Shown piece by piece: positions 24,664 to 33,433 of a stretch of 64,000 bases of DNA. This stretch comes from Streptomyces albidoflavus (GTDB taxonomy: Bacteria; Actinomycetota; Actinomycetes; Streptomycetales; Streptomycetaceae): NCBI RefSeq assembly GCF_000719955.1, contig NZ_JOII01000010.1:124001-188000 (forward strand), written 5' to 3'. A program made the position numbers and the translations under genes. The stretch's first letter is position 1. Every line of letters begins with the position of its first letter. The notes beneath the pieces are model-generated. The model saw only the letters and a program-made list of their open reading frames with translations, was not told where the DNA came from and searched no databases.

Positions 24664-26036
24664 CCACCGCCGCCGCCCGGGAGGCGGTCGTCGTCGGCGG
24701 GGGCCTCGCCGGCACCGCCGCCGCCCTCGCCCTCGCCGACGCGGGAGTGCGCGTCACCCTCCTGGAGGGCCGCCCCCGCCTCGGCGGCCTCGCCTTCTCC
24801 TTCCAGCGCGGCGGCCTCACCGTCGACAACGGCCAGCACGTCTACCTGCGCTGCTGCACCGCCTACCGCTGGTTCCTCGACCGGGTCGACGGCGCCGCCC
24901 TCGCCCCCGTCCAGGACCGCCTCGACGTCCCCGTCCTCGACGCCGGCCGCGGGCGCCTCGGCAGGCTGCGGCGCAACGCCCTGCCCGTCCCTCTCCACCT
25001 CGGCCCGAGCCTCGCCCGCTACCCGCACCTGAGCCTCGCCGAGAAGGCCGCCGTCGGCCGCGCCGCGCTCGCCCTGCGCCGCCTCGACCCCGCCGACCCC
25101 GCCCTCGACCGGCAGGACTTCGGCAGCTGGCTGCGCCGCCACGGGCAGAGCCCGCGCGCCGTCGCCGCCCTCTGGGACCTCGTCGGCGTCGCCACCCTCA
25201 ACGCCGTCGCCGACGACGCCTCCCTCGCCCTGGCCGCCAAGGTGTTCAGGACCGGCCTGCTCTCCGACGCCGGCGCCGCCGACATCGGCTGGGCCCACGT
25301 CCCGCTCGGCGAACTGCACCACACCCGGGCCCTGACCTCCCTGGACAAGGCGGGCGTACGCACCGTGCTCCGGGCCCGCGTGCGCGGCGTCACGCCCGGC
25401 GGCGAGGGCGCCCGCTGGCAGGTGGAGACCGGCGACGAGACGCTCACCGCCGACACCGTCGTCCTCGCCGTCCCCCCGGCCGAGACCCACGAGCTGCTCC
25501 CCGGCGGCGCCCTCGACGAGCCGGAGAAGCTCACCCGGATCGGCACCGCCCCCATCATCAACATCCACGTCCTCTACGACCGCAAGGTCGTCCGGCGCCC
25601 CTTCTTCACCGCCCTCGACGGGCCGGTGCAGTGGGTCTTCGACCGCACCGAGGCGTCCGGGCTCGACCACGGCCAGTACCTCGCGCTCTCCCAGTCGACC
25701 GCCCAGGCCGAGATCGACACCCCCGTCGCCGACCTGCGCGCCCGCTACCTGCCGGAGCTGGAGCGGCTGCTGCCCGCCGCCCGCACCGCCCGCGTCGAGG
25801 ACTTCTTCGTCACCCGCGAACGCACCGCGACCTTCGCGGCGGTCCCCGGCGTCGGCGCCCTGCGGCCCGGCCCCGCCACCCGCCTGCCCGGCCTGCACCT
25901 CGCCGGGGCATGGACCGCCACCGGCTGGCCCGCCACCATGGAGGGCGCCGTACGCAGCGGGCTGAACGCCGCCTCGGACGCCCTCGGGGCGCTCGGCCGG
26001 CCCCGGCCCGCCCCCGTCTTCGACGAGGCCGCGTGA
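24660..26036 (+). CDS. hpnE: Hydroxysqualene dehydroxylase HpnE
   Basis: A 458-residue FAD-dependent amine-oxidoreductase-like protein. The N-terminal Rossmann motif GGGLAGTAAALALADAGVRVT binds FAD, followed by LLEGRPRLGGLAFSF and a C-terminal GLHLAGAWTATGWPATMEGAV that completes the FAD site. It reduces hydroxysqualene to squalene, closing the HpnD-HpnC-HpnE route. Homologues were formerly named phytoene-dehydrogenase-like. The ATG overlaps hpnD (ATGA). A 72-nt gap follows before the prenyl synthase, which has its own good ribosome site. Confidence 0.92.
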   Translation: MTTAAAREAVVVGGGLAGTAAALALADAGVRVTLLEGRPRLGGLAFSFQRGGLTVDNGQHVYLRCCTAYRWFLDRVDGAALAPVQDRLDVPVLDAGRGRLGRLRRNALPVPLHLGPSLARYPHLSLAEKAAVGRAALALRRLDPADPALDRQDFGSWLRRHGQSPRAVAALWDLVGVATLNAVADDASLALAAKVFRTGLLSDAGAADIGWAHVPLGELHHTRALTSLDKAGVRTVLRARVRGVTPGGEGARWQVETGDETLTADTVVLAVPPAETHELLPGGALDEPEKLTRIGTAPIINIHVLYDRKVVRRPFFTALDGPVQWVFDRTEASGLDHGQYLALSQSTAQAEIDTPVADLRARYLPELERLLPAARTARVEDFFVTRERTATFAAVPGVGALRPGPATRLPGLHLAGAWTATGWPATMEGAVRSGLNAASDALGALGRPRPAPVFDEAA

Positions 26037-26108
26037 GCCGCCCGCCCCGGGCCGCCCCGCCGCGCCCCTGACCCCCTGACCTTCCGTACCGGAGACAAAG
26101 GAGCAACT

Positions 26109-27176
26109 GTGCCGACTGTGCCCACGGCCGACGCGGACCGTGACACCACGGACGTGGCCGCCCTGCTGGAGCGTGGCCGTACCCTCGCCACGCCCGTGCT
26201 GAAGGCCGCCATCGAGCGTCTCGCCCCGCCCATGGACACCGTCGCCGCCTACCACTTCGGCTGGATCGACGCCGCGGGCCACCCCGCCGAGGGCGACGGC
26301 GGCAAGGCCGTCCGGCCCGCCCTCGCGCTGCTCTCCGCCGAGGCGGCCGGGGCGGCGCCCGAGGCCGGCATCCCCGGCGCGGTCGCCGTGGAGCTGGTCC
26401 ACAACTTCTCGCTCCTCCACGACGATCTGATGGACGGCGACGAGCAGCGCCGCCACCGCGACACGGTCTGGAAGGTGCACGGCCCGGCCCAGGCCATCCT
26501 CGCCGGCGACGCGCTCTTCGCCCTGGCCAACGAGATCCTGCTGGAGCTCGGCACCCTGGAGGCCGGGCGCGCCGCCCGCCGCCTGACCACCGCCAGCCGC
26601 GCCCTCATCGACGGCCAGGCCCAGGACATCTCCTACGAGCACCGCGAGCGCGTCAGCGTCGAGGAGTGCCTGGAGATGGAGGGGAACAAGACCGGCGCCC
26701 TGCTCGCCTGCGCCGTCTCCATCGGTGCCGTCCTCGGCGGCGCCGACGACCGCACCGCCGACGCCCTGGAGCGGTACGGCTACCACCTCGGCCTCGCCTT
26801 CCAGGCCGTCGACGACCTCCTCGGCATCTGGGGCGACCCGGAGGCCACCGGCAAGCAGACCTGGAGCGACCTCAGGCAGCGCAAGAAGTCGCTGCCCGTC
26901 GTCGCCGCCCTCGCCGCCGAGGGGCCCGCCGCCGAGCGGCTCGGCTCGCTGCTCGCCGCCGACGCCAAGGCCAACGACTTCGAGAACTTCTCGGAGGACG
27001 AGTTCGCCGCCCGCGCCGCCCTCATCGAGGAGGCCGGCGGCCGCGCCTGGACCGAGGCCGAGGCCCGCCGCCAGCACACCGTCGCCATCGAGGCCCTCTC
27101 CGGCGTCGGCATGCCCGACCACGTACGCGAGCAGCTCACCGCCCTCGCCGACTTCGTCGTCGTACGGAAGAGATGA
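26109..27176 (+). CDS. Polyprenyl (farnesyl-type) diphosphate synthase
   Basis: A 355-residue trans-prenyltransferase. The first Asp-rich motif is in LLHDDLMDGDEQRRHR near residue 110 and the second in FQAVDDLLGIWGD near residue 240, with the conserved GKAVRP basic patch at about residue 65. Placement in the hopanoid operon implies that it makes farnesyl diphosphate for HpnD; chain length was not tested. GTG 26109 follows AAGGAG at 6 nt. Its stop overlaps the start of a 35-codon ORF (ATGA). Genes of this type lie at the same place in the S. coelicolor hopanoid cluster as I recall it. Confidence 0.9.
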   Translation: MPTVPTADADRDTTDVAALLERGRTLATPVLKAAIERLAPPMDTVAAYHFGWIDAAGHPAEGDGGKAVRPALALLSAEAAGAAPEAGIPGAVAVELVHNFSLLHDDLMDGDEQRRHRDTVWKVHGPAQAILAGDALFALANEILLELGTLEAGRAARRLTTASRALIDGQAQDISYEHRERVSVEECLEMEGNKTGALLACAVSIGAVLGGADDRTADALERYGYHLGLAFQAVDDLLGIWGDPEATGKQTWSDLRQRKKSLPVVAALAAEGPAAERLGSLLAADAKANDFENFSEDEFAARAALIEEAGGRAWTEAEARRQHTVAIEALSGVGMPDHVREQLTALADFVVVRKR

Positions 27177-27280
27177 TCACCATCGCCACGGAACCCGCGA
27201 CGCGCGACGCCTGCCCGGCCTCGCGCGCCCTTCCCCTGCCCCCGGTCACCGGCAGTAACGGCACCCCCCGCCACATATGA
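27173..27280 (+). CDS. Small ORF (35 aa) between prenyl synthase and shc
   Basis: It starts with ATG overlapping the prenyl synthase stop and ends at TGA 91 nt before shc. The peptide begins MITIATEPATRDACPASRAL and ends in GTPRHI. It has no membrane segment and no recognised domain. Overlap with the upstream stop and GGAAGAG before the ATG favour translation, but its small size and Pro/Ala-rich content leave doubt. A role in hopanoid synthesis is only suggested by position. Confidence 0.4.
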   Translation: MITIATEPATRDACPASRALPLPPVTGSNGTPRHI

Positions 27281-27371
27281 CGCGCTGTCGGCGGCCCGCG
27301 CCCTGATCCGGCGCGGGCCGACGGCACACCCCCGAGCACACGCAGACCGACCACTGCACCAAGGGGACGCC

Positions 27372-29363
27372 ATGACAGCGACGACCAACGGACCGGCCGG
27401 GGCCGCTCCCTCCCGCCCCGCCCCGGCCCGTACCACCGCGGCCACCACCGACACCGCCGCCCTCGACGGGGCCGCCGTCGAGGCCGCCGCGGAGCGGGCC
27501 AGGGCCCGCGCCGCCGACCACCTCCTGGGCCTCCAGAGCCCCGAGGGCTGGTGGAAGGGGGACCTCGACACCAACGTCACGATGGACGCCGAGGACCTGC
27601 TGCTCCGCCAGTTCCTCGGCATCCGCGACGAGGCCACCACCCGCTCCGCCGCCCTCTTCATCCGCGGCGAACAGCGCGAGGACGGCACCTGGGCCACCTT
27701 CCACGGCGGCCCGCCCGACCTCTCCACCACCGTCGAGGCGTACGTCGCGCTGCGGCTCGCCGGGGACAGCCCCGACGCCCCGCACATGACCCGCGCCGCC
27801 CACTGGGTCCGCTCCCAGGGCGGCATCGCCGAGGCCCGGGTCTTCACCCGGATCTGGCTCGCCCTCTTCGGCTGGTGGCCCTGGGACCGGCTCCCCGAGC
27901 TGCCGCCCGAGCTGATCTTCCTGCCGCCGTGGGCCCCGCTGAACATCTACGACTTCGGCTGCTGGGCCCGGCAGACCATCGTTCCGCTCACCGTCGTCTC
28001 CGCCAAGCGCCCGGTGCGCCCCGCCCCGTTCCCCCTGGACGAGCTGCACACCGACCCGGCCGATCCGGCGCCCCGCGCCCGCTTCGCCCCCCTGGCGAGC
28101 TGGAACGGCGCCTTCCAGCGGCTGGACCGCGCCCTGCACGCGTACCGCAAGGTCGCCCCCCGCGCCCTGCGCAGGGCCGCCATGGCCACCGCGGGCCGGT
28201 GGATCGTCGAGCGGCAGGAGAACGACGGCTGCTGGGGCGGCATCCAGCCGCCGGCCGTCTACTCGATGATCGCCCTGCACCTGCTCGGCTACGACCTCGG
28301 ACACCCCGTCATGCGGGCCGGCCTGGAGTCCCTGGACCGTTTCACGCTCACCCGCGAGGACGGCTCCCGGATGGTCGAGGCGTGCCAGTCGCCCGTCTGG
28401 GACACCTGCCTCGCCACCATCGCGCTGGCCGACGCCGGGGTCCCCGCCGACCACCCGCAGCTGGTCCGCGCCGCCGACTGGATGCTCGACGAGCAGATCG
28501 AGCGGCCGGGCGACTGGTCGGTGCGCCGCCCGCACCTGGCCCCCGGCGGCTGGGCCTTCGAGTTCCACAACGACAACTACCCGGACATCGACGACACCGC
28601 CGAGGTGGTGCTCGCCCTGCGCCGGGTCCGCCACCCCGACACCGCCCGCATGGAGCGGGCCATCTCGCTGGGGGTGCGCTGGAACCTCGGCATGCAGTCG
28701 AAGAACGGCGCCTGGGGCGCCTTCGACGTCGACAACACCAGCTCGCTCCCCAACCGGCTGCCCTTCTGCGACTTCGGCGAGGTCGTCGACCCGCCCTCCG
28801 CCGACGTCACCGCACACGTCGTGGAGATGCTGGCCGCCGAAGGACTCGCCGCCGACCCGCGCACCCGCCGCGCCGTCGACTGGCTCCTCGCCGAGCAGGA
28901 ACCGAGCGGCGCCTGGTTCGGCCGCTGGGGCGTCAACTACCTCTACGGCACCGGCTCGGCCGTCCCCGCCCTGGTCGACGCCGGGCTGCCCACCACCCAC
29001 CCGGCGATCCGCCGCGCCGTGGCCTGGCTGGAGTCGGTGCAGAACGACGACGGCGGCTGGGGCGAGGACCTGCGCTCCTACCGCGAGCAGGGCCGGATGG
29101 CCCGCGGCGCCTCCACCGCCTCCCAGACCGGCTGGGCCCTGATGGCGCTCCTCGCCGCCGGGGAGCGGGAGAGCAGGGCCGCCCGGCGCGGCGTCACCTT
29201 CCTGGCCGAGACCCAGCACGAGGACGGCAGCTGGGAGGAGCCGTACTACACCGGTACCGGCTTCCCCTGGGACTTCTCCATCAACTACCACCTGTACCGG
29301 CAGGTCTTCCCGCTCACGGCGCTGGGCCGGTACACCCGCGGAGCAGCACCCGAGGGTGCCTGA
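27372..29363 (+). CDS. shc: Squalene-hopene cyclase
   Basis: A 663-residue class II triterpene cyclase. The catalytic acid motif DIDDTAE lies near residue 404; QW repeats are seen in sequence (QREDGTW, QENDGCWG, QSKNGAWG, QEPSGAWFGRWG, QNDDGGWG, QHEDGSW), and the C-terminal FSINYHLYRQVFPLTALGRY is typical. It cyclises squalene to hop-22(29)-ene and hopan-22-ol at the membrane surface; family members are monotopic through a hydrophobic channel region, seen here around LPPWAPLNIYDFGC. The ATG at 27372 follows AAGGGGA. The first 40 residues are a low-complexity Ala/Thr/Pro extension common in Streptomyces Shc. It overlaps hpnG by 1 nt. Confidence 0.97.
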   Translation: MTATTNGPAGAAPSRPAPARTTAATTDTAALDGAAVEAAAERARARAADHLLGLQSPEGWWKGDLDTNVTMDAEDLLLRQFLGIRDEATTRSAALFIRGEQREDGTWATFHGGPPDLSTTVEAYVALRLAGDSPDAPHMTRAAHWVRSQGGIAEARVFTRIWLALFGWWPWDRLPELPPELIFLPPWAPLNIYDFGCWARQTIVPLTVVSAKRPVRPAPFPLDELHTDPADPAPRARFAPLASWNGAFQRLDRALHAYRKVAPRALRRAAMATAGRWIVERQENDGCWGGIQPPAVYSMIALHLLGYDLGHPVMRAGLESLDRFTLTREDGSRMVEACQSPVWDTCLATIALADAGVPADHPQLVRAADWMLDEQIERPGDWSVRRPHLAPGGWAFEFHNDNYPDIDDTAEVVLALRRVRHPDTARMERAISLGVRWNLGMQSKNGAWGAFDVDNTSSLPNRLPFCDFGEVVDPPSADVTAHVVEMLAAEGLAADPRTRRAVDWLLAEQEPSGAWFGRWGVNYLYGTGSAVPALVDAGLPTTHPAIRRAVAWLESVQNDDGGWGEDLRSYREQGRMARGASTASQTGWALMALLAAGERESRAARRGVTFLAETQHEDGSWEEPYYTGTGFPWDFSINYHLYRQVFPLTALGRYTRGAAPEGA

Positions 29364-30034
29364 TGACGCGCCCCGCGGCCGCCGGGCCCCTGCCGGGCCC
29401 GGCGGCCGGCCCGGCGCCCCTGGTCATCGCCTGCGCCCTCACCATCGAACGGCTCGCCCTGCGCACCGGCACCCGCGCCCCCGCGGACACCCCGACCCGG
29501 GTGCTCCGCACCGGCATGGGGCCCGAGGCGGCGGGCCGGGCCGTCGCCGAGGCGCTGCGCGACCCGGCGCTGGCGCGCGCCGGGGTGGTCGCCACCGGGT
29601 TCTGCGCGGGCCTGGGCGCGGGCATGCACCCCGGTGACCTGGTGGTCGCCGACGAGGTCCGCGACCCGCGCGGCGTCACCCGTTGCGCCGAGGCCGGCGT
29701 ACTGGCCGCGGCGGTGGCCCGCGCGGTGCCGGGGCGCACCGTGCACACCGGCCCGCTCACCGGCTGCGACCACGTGGTGCGCGGTGCTGAGCGGGCCCGG
29801 CTGCGGTCGCAGGGGGCCGTCGCCGTAGACATGGAGTCCGCCGCCACCCTGTACACCGCCCGGCTGGCCGGACCGCGCCCGGTTGCGGCCGTCCGGGTGG
29901 TCGTGGACGCTCCAGAGCATGAGCTGGTCCGGATCGGAACGGTACGCGGTGGAATATCGGCTTTCCGTGTACTCCGTGCCGTGATCCCCGCTTTCTACGA
30001 ATGGCACCGTTCCTCGCTGCTCCCCCGGAGGTGA
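29363..30034 (+). CDS. hpnG: Adenosylhopane nucleosidase HpnG
   Basis: A 223-residue nucleoside phosphorylase superfamily protein. Features include the N-terminal beta strand LVIACALTIER, the Gly-rich TGFCAGLGAGMHPGD, and the substrate-binding AVDMESAA near residue 160, whose Met-Glu is typical of the family. HpnG removes adenine from adenosylhopane to give ribosylhopane, after HpnH. The ATG overlaps the Shc stop (TGATG), so translation is coupled. The start before the conserved core gives a normal length for this enzyme. Confidence 0.9.
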   Translation: MTRPAAAGPLPGPAAGPAPLVIACALTIERLALRTGTRAPADTPTRVLRTGMGPEAAGRAVAEALRDPALARAGVVATGFCAGLGAGMHPGDLVVADEVRDPRGVTRCAEAGVLAAAVARAVPGRTVHTGPLTGCDHVVRGAERARLRSQGAVAVDMESAATLYTARLAGPRPVAAVRVVVDAPEHELVRIGTVRGGISAFRVLRAVIPAFYEWHRSSLLPRR

Positions 30035-30039
30035 GCCAG

Positions 30040-31062
30040 ATGGCCATGCCGCTCCGCCAGACCATCAAGGTGGCGACGTATCTCGCCGAACAGAAGCTGC
30101 GCAGGCGGGAGAAGTTCCCGCTCATCGTCGAATTGGAGCCCCTGTTCGCCTGCAACCTCGCCTGTGAGGGGTGCGGCAAGATCCAGCACCCCGCCGGTGT
30201 CCTCAAGCAGCGCATGCCGGTCGCCCAGGCCGTCGGCGCGGTCCTGGAGTCGGGGGCGCCGATGGTCTCCATCGCCGGCGGCGAGCCCCTGATGCACCCG
30301 CAGATCGACGAGATCGTGAATCAGCTCGTCGCCAAACGCAAGTACGTCTTCCTCTGCACCAACGCCATGCTGATGCGTAAGAAGATGGACAAGTTCACCC
30401 CCTCTCCGTACTTCGCGTTCGCCGTGCACATCGACGGGCTGCGGGAGCGGCACGACGAGTCGGTGGCGAAGGAGGGCGTCTTCGACGAGGCCGTCGCGGC
30501 GATCAAGGAGGCCAAGCGCCGCGGCTTCCGCGTCACCACCAACTCGACCTTCTTCAACACCGACACCCCGCAGACCATCATCGAGGTGCTCAACTACCTC
30601 AACGACGACCTCCAGGTCGACGAGATGATGATCTCGCCCGCCTACGCCTACGAGAAGGCACCCGACCAGGAGCACTTCCTCGGCGTCGAGCAGACCCGCG
30701 AGCTGTTCCGCAAGACCTTCGCGGACGGCAACCGCCGCCGCTGGCGTCTCAACCACTCCCCGCTCTTCCTGGACTTCCTGGAGGGCAAGGCGGACTTCGC
30801 CTGCACCGCCTGGGCCATCCCCAACTACTCCCTCTTCGGCTGGCAGCGCCCCTGCTACCTGATGAGCGACGGCTACGTCCCCACGTACCGCCAGCTCATC
30901 GAGGAGACCGACTGGGAGAAGTACGGCCGGGGCAAGGACCCCCGCTGCGCCAACTGCATGGCGCACTGCGGCTACGAACCGACGGCCGTCCTCGCGACCA
31001 TGGGCTCCCTCAAGGAGTCGCTGCGCGCCGCCCGCGAGACCGTCACCAGCAACCGCGCCTGA
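30040..31062 (+). CDS. hpnH: Adenosylhopane synthase HpnH (radical SAM)
   Basis: A 340-residue radical SAM enzyme with the cluster motif C38xxxC42xxC45 (FACNLACEGCGK), SIAGGEPLMHP for SAM binding, and a C-terminal Cys-rich tail with DPRCANCMAHCGYEP. It adds the 5'-deoxyadenosyl radical to diploptene, giving adenosylhopane. ATG 30040 is chosen since GGAGGTG lies 6 nt upstream and overlaps the hpnG stop; an in-frame ATG at 30001 lacks this. The stop is followed by a GC-rich hairpin and then hpnO, with no ispG or dxs between. Confidence 0.95.
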   Translation: MAMPLRQTIKVATYLAEQKLRRREKFPLIVELEPLFACNLACEGCGKIQHPAGVLKQRMPVAQAVGAVLESGAPMVSIAGGEPLMHPQIDEIVNQLVAKRKYVFLCTNAMLMRKKMDKFTPSPYFAFAVHIDGLRERHDESVAKEGVFDEAVAAIKEAKRRGFRVTTNSTFFNTDTPQTIIEVLNYLNDDLQVDEMMISPAYAYEKAPDQEHFLGVEQTRELFRKTFADGNRRRWRLNHSPLFLDFLEGKADFACTAWAIPNYSLFGWQRPCYLMSDGYVPTYRQLIEETDWEKYGRGKDPRCANCMAHCGYEPTAVLATMGSLKESLRAARETVTSNRA

Positions 31063-31070
31063 CGCCCGCC

Positions 31071-31101
31071 GGGGCCGGGCGGCACTGAGCCGTCCGGCCC
31101 C
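31071..31101 (+). terminator. Hairpin between hpnH and hpnO
   Basis: A 13-bp stem with one G-U pair: GGGGCCGGGCGGC (31071-31083) against GCCGTCCGGCCCC (31089-31101), loop ACTGA. It starts 8 nt after the hpnH stop. It may end or attenuate transcription before hpnO, or stabilise the upstream message. This is the point where ispG and dxs sit in S. coelicolor. Confidence 0.55.
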
Positions 31102-31132
31102 GCGTGCGTTCCACCGAGAGGGGGACCCACCC

Positions 31133-32557
31133 ATGACCACCGTCGACGGCGGCACACCGGCGACCGGCGCCGGGCCGACGCCCGGCTTCGACCTGCGGCG
31201 GCTCCTCGCCGAGCGCGGCGGCGAGCGGTACGCGCTGCACGCCCGCCACCTCAACCCGCAGCTGCCCCGGATGCTCCGCACCCTGGGCTTCGACAAGGTC
31301 TACGAGCGCGCCGAGGGCGCCCACTTCTGGGACGCCGAGGGCAACGACCACCTCGACATGCTCGCCGGGTTCGGCGTGATGGGCCTCGGCCGCCACCACC
31401 CGGTGATCCGCCAGGCCCTGCACGACGTCCTCGACCTCTCGCTGCCCGACCTCACCCGCTTCGACTGCCCTCCGCTGCCGGGGCTGCTCGCCGAGCGGCT
31501 GCTCGCGTACACCCCGCACCTGCACCGGGCCTTCTTCTGCAGCAGCGGCACCGAGGCCGTGGAGACCGCGCTGAAGTTCGCCCGGCGCGCCACCGGCCGC
31601 CCCCGCGTCCTGCACTGCGCGCACTCCTTCCACGGCCTGACCACCGGCGCCCTCTCGGTCAACGGCGAGCGCTCCTTCCGCGACGGCTTCGGGCCGCTGC
31701 TCCCCGACACCGCCGTCCCCCTCGGCGACCTCGACGCGCTCCGCCGCGAGCTGCGCGCCGGGGACGTGGCCGGCCTGATCGTCGAGCCCGTCCAGGGCAA
31801 GGGCGTGCACGCCGCCCCGCCCGGCTACCTGCGCGCCGCCCAGGAACTCCTCCACCGCCACAAGGCGCTGCTCATCGCCGACGAGGTGCAGACCGGCCTC
31901 GGCCGCACCGGCGACTTCCACGCCCACCAGCACGAGGACGGCGTCGAGCCCGACCTGGTCTGCCTGGCGAAGGCGCTCTCCGGCGGGTACGTCCCGGTCG
32001 GCGCCACGCTCGGCACCGACGAGGTCTTCGCCAAGGTGTACTCCTCGATGGACCGGGTCCTCGTCCACTCGGCGAGCTTCGGCGCCAACGCCCAGGCGAT
32101 GGCCGCCGGGCTCGCCGTCCTCGACGTCATGGAGCGCGAGGACACGGTGGCCCACGTCCGGCGGGTGGGGGAGCGGCTGCGCTCGCGCCTCGCCGCCCTG
32201 GTCCCGCGCTACGAGCTGCTGCACGAGGTGCGCGGGCGCGGCCTGATGATCGGCATCGAGTTCGGGCGGCCCGAGTCGCTGCGGCTGCGCAGCCGGTGGG
32301 CGATGCTCCAGGCGGCCCGCAAGGGGCTCTTCGCGCAGATGGTGGTGGCACCGCTGCTGCACCGGCACCGCATCCTCACCCAGGTCTCCGGCGACCACCT
32401 CGAAGTCATCAAGCTGATCCCGCCGCTCGTGGTGGACGAGGCGGACGTGGACCGCTTCGTCGACGCGTTCACGCAGGTCATGGACGAGGCACAGGACGGC
32501 GGGCTGCTGTGGGAGTTCGGCCGGACCCTGGTCCGGCAGGCGGTGGTCCACCGCTGA
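31133..32557 (+). CDS. hpnO: Class III aminotransferase, HpnO type (hopanoid side chain)
   Basis: A 474-residue class III PLP aminotransferase. The cofactor region is clear: CSSGTEAVETALKFARRATGR for phosphate binding, IADEVQTGLGRTG, and the PLP lysine in CLAKALSGGYVPVG near residue 285. HpnO converts the terminal aldehyde or ribosylhopane derivative to aminobacteriohopanetriol. The N-terminus (RLLAERGGERYALHARHLNPQLPRMLRTLGF) is typical of hopanoid aminotransferases. The ATG has GAGAGGGGG upstream. It is the last enzyme of the operon; a short gap with duplicated operator candidates leads to the XRE-cupin regulator. Confidence 0.88.
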   Translation: MTTVDGGTPATGAGPTPGFDLRRLLAERGGERYALHARHLNPQLPRMLRTLGFDKVYERAEGAHFWDAEGNDHLDMLAGFGVMGLGRHHPVIRQALHDVLDLSLPDLTRFDCPPLPGLLAERLLAYTPHLHRAFFCSSGTEAVETALKFARRATGRPRVLHCAHSFHGLTTGALSVNGERSFRDGFGPLLPDTAVPLGDLDALRRELRAGDVAGLIVEPVQGKGVHAAPPGYLRAAQELLHRHKALLIADEVQTGLGRTGDFHAHQHEDGVEPDLVCLAKALSGGYVPVGATLGTDEVFAKVYSSMDRVLVHSASFGANAQAMAAGLAVLDVMEREDTVAHVRRVGERLRSRLAALVPRYELLHEVRGRGLMIGIEFGRPESLRLRSRWAMLQAARKGLFAQMVVAPLLHRHRILTQVSGDHLEVIKLIPPLVVDEADVDRFVDAFTQVMDEAQDGGLLWEFGRTLVRQAVVHR

Positions 32558-32569
32558 CGCCCGAGCGGT

Positions 32570-32607
32570 TTGCCTCTTAGGCAAGAAACTTGTCCCTGAG
32601 GCATGAA
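32570..32607. promoter_or_regulatory. Duplicated operator in the XRE-cupin promoter
   Basis: Two 18-bp copies 20 bp apart, starting at 32570 and 32590, share 14 of 18 positions (TTGCCTCTTAGGCAAGAA and TTGTCCCTGAGGCATGAA). The first copy contains a near-palindrome TTGCCT-N3-AGGCAA. The second overlaps a possible -35 (TTGTCC) spaced 17 nt from CTCAAT and 6 nt from the ATG. This suggests autoregulation of the downstream gene. Confidence 0.6.
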
Positions 32608-32624
32608 TCTGGCTCAATCGAACC

Positions 32625-33242
32625 ATGACCACCGACCGTCCGGACGACCCGGCCGCGCTCCCCGCCGTCGCGCCCCAGCTGCGTGAGCTGCGGCGCCGCG
32701 CCGGTCACACCCTGGAGACCGCGGCCCGTGCCGCCGGACTGTCGGCGGCTCACCTCTCCCGGCTGGAGACCGGGCAGCGCCAGCCCTCGCTGCCGATGCT
32801 CCTCGCACTGGCCCGTGTCTACGGTACGACCGTCTCCGCCCTGCTCGGTGAGACGGGTGGCGAACAGCACGCCGTCATCCGGGGCGCCGAGGCCGAACCG
32901 GCCCCCGCCGGCGGCTGGACGTACTGGCCCGCCGGCGGGTCCGGGCGCGCCATGCAGGCGCTGCGGGTACGTGTGCCCTACGGCGCGCAGGGCGACATGG
33001 TGCGGGTCCACCCCGGCGAGGAGTGGCTGCACGTGCTGCGCGGGCGGCTGCGGCTGCGCCTGGGGGAGAGCGAGCATCTGCTGCACCCCGGCGACGGGGC
33101 CCACTTCGACTCGCTCACCCCGCACCGGATCGGCGCCGCCGACGCCGACGGCGCCGAACTCCTCTTCGTCCACACCCTGCTCCAGAGCCCGGGCGCCCCG
33201 TGCCTCGGCCCGGGACACCCGAACCCGAAAGGCCCCGCATGA
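32625..33242 (+). CDS. XRE-family regulator with C-terminal cupin domain
   Basis: A 205-residue protein: an N-terminal HTH of the XRE type (LRELRRRAGHTLETAARAAGLSAAHLSRLETGQRQPSL, residues 18-60) and a C-terminal cupin barrel with metal/ligand motif residues in HPGEEWLHVLRGRLRLRLGE and PGDGAHFDSLTPHRI. Such proteins sense a small ligand with the cupin and control nearby genes. The ATG lacks a good Shine-Dalgarno and may start a leaderless mRNA. It overlaps a small membrane protein gene by ATGA, so the two form a unit. Duplicated operator candidates upstream imply autoregulation, and perhaps control of hpnO. Confidence 0.88.
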   Translation: MTTDRPDDPAALPAVAPQLRELRRRAGHTLETAARAAGLSAAHLSRLETGQRQPSLPMLLALARVYGTTVSALLGETGGEQHAVIRGAEAEPAPAGGWTYWPAGGSGRAMQALRVRVPYGAQGDMVRVHPGEEWLHVLRGRLRLRLGESEHLLHPGDGAHFDSLTPHRIGAADADGAELLFVHTLLQSPGAPCLGPGHPNPKGPA

Positions 33243-33424
33243 GCGAGCGACCCGAAACCGAGCCCGGCGCCCCCGCCGAGCAGGCTCCCGCCCGGGCCGG
33301 CCGGGACATGGAGGAGCGGCTGCCCCCCAGCCTGTGGATCAGGCTCCTGATCTACGTGGTGGTCGGCCACCTCCTGGCCGGCTTCATCTACCTGCTCTTC
33401 GAGGTGGGCAGCAAGGCGCAGTGA
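33239..33424 (+). CDS. Small single-span membrane protein (DUF6126-like)
   Basis: A 61-residue protein: 24 charged or polar residues, EERLPPSLWIRL, then one membrane helix (LIYVVVGHLLAGFIYLLFEVG) and a short tail. It resembles the DUF6126 family as I recall it: small membrane proteins encoded beside XRE-cupin regulators. The ATG overlaps the regulator stop (ATGA). Function is unknown; it may transmit a membrane or ligand signal to the regulator. Confidence 0.75.
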   Translation: MSERPETEPGAPAEQAPARAGRDMEERLPPSLWIRLLIYVVVGHLLAGFIYLLFEVGSKAQ

Positions 33425-33433
33425 GCCCCGGGC

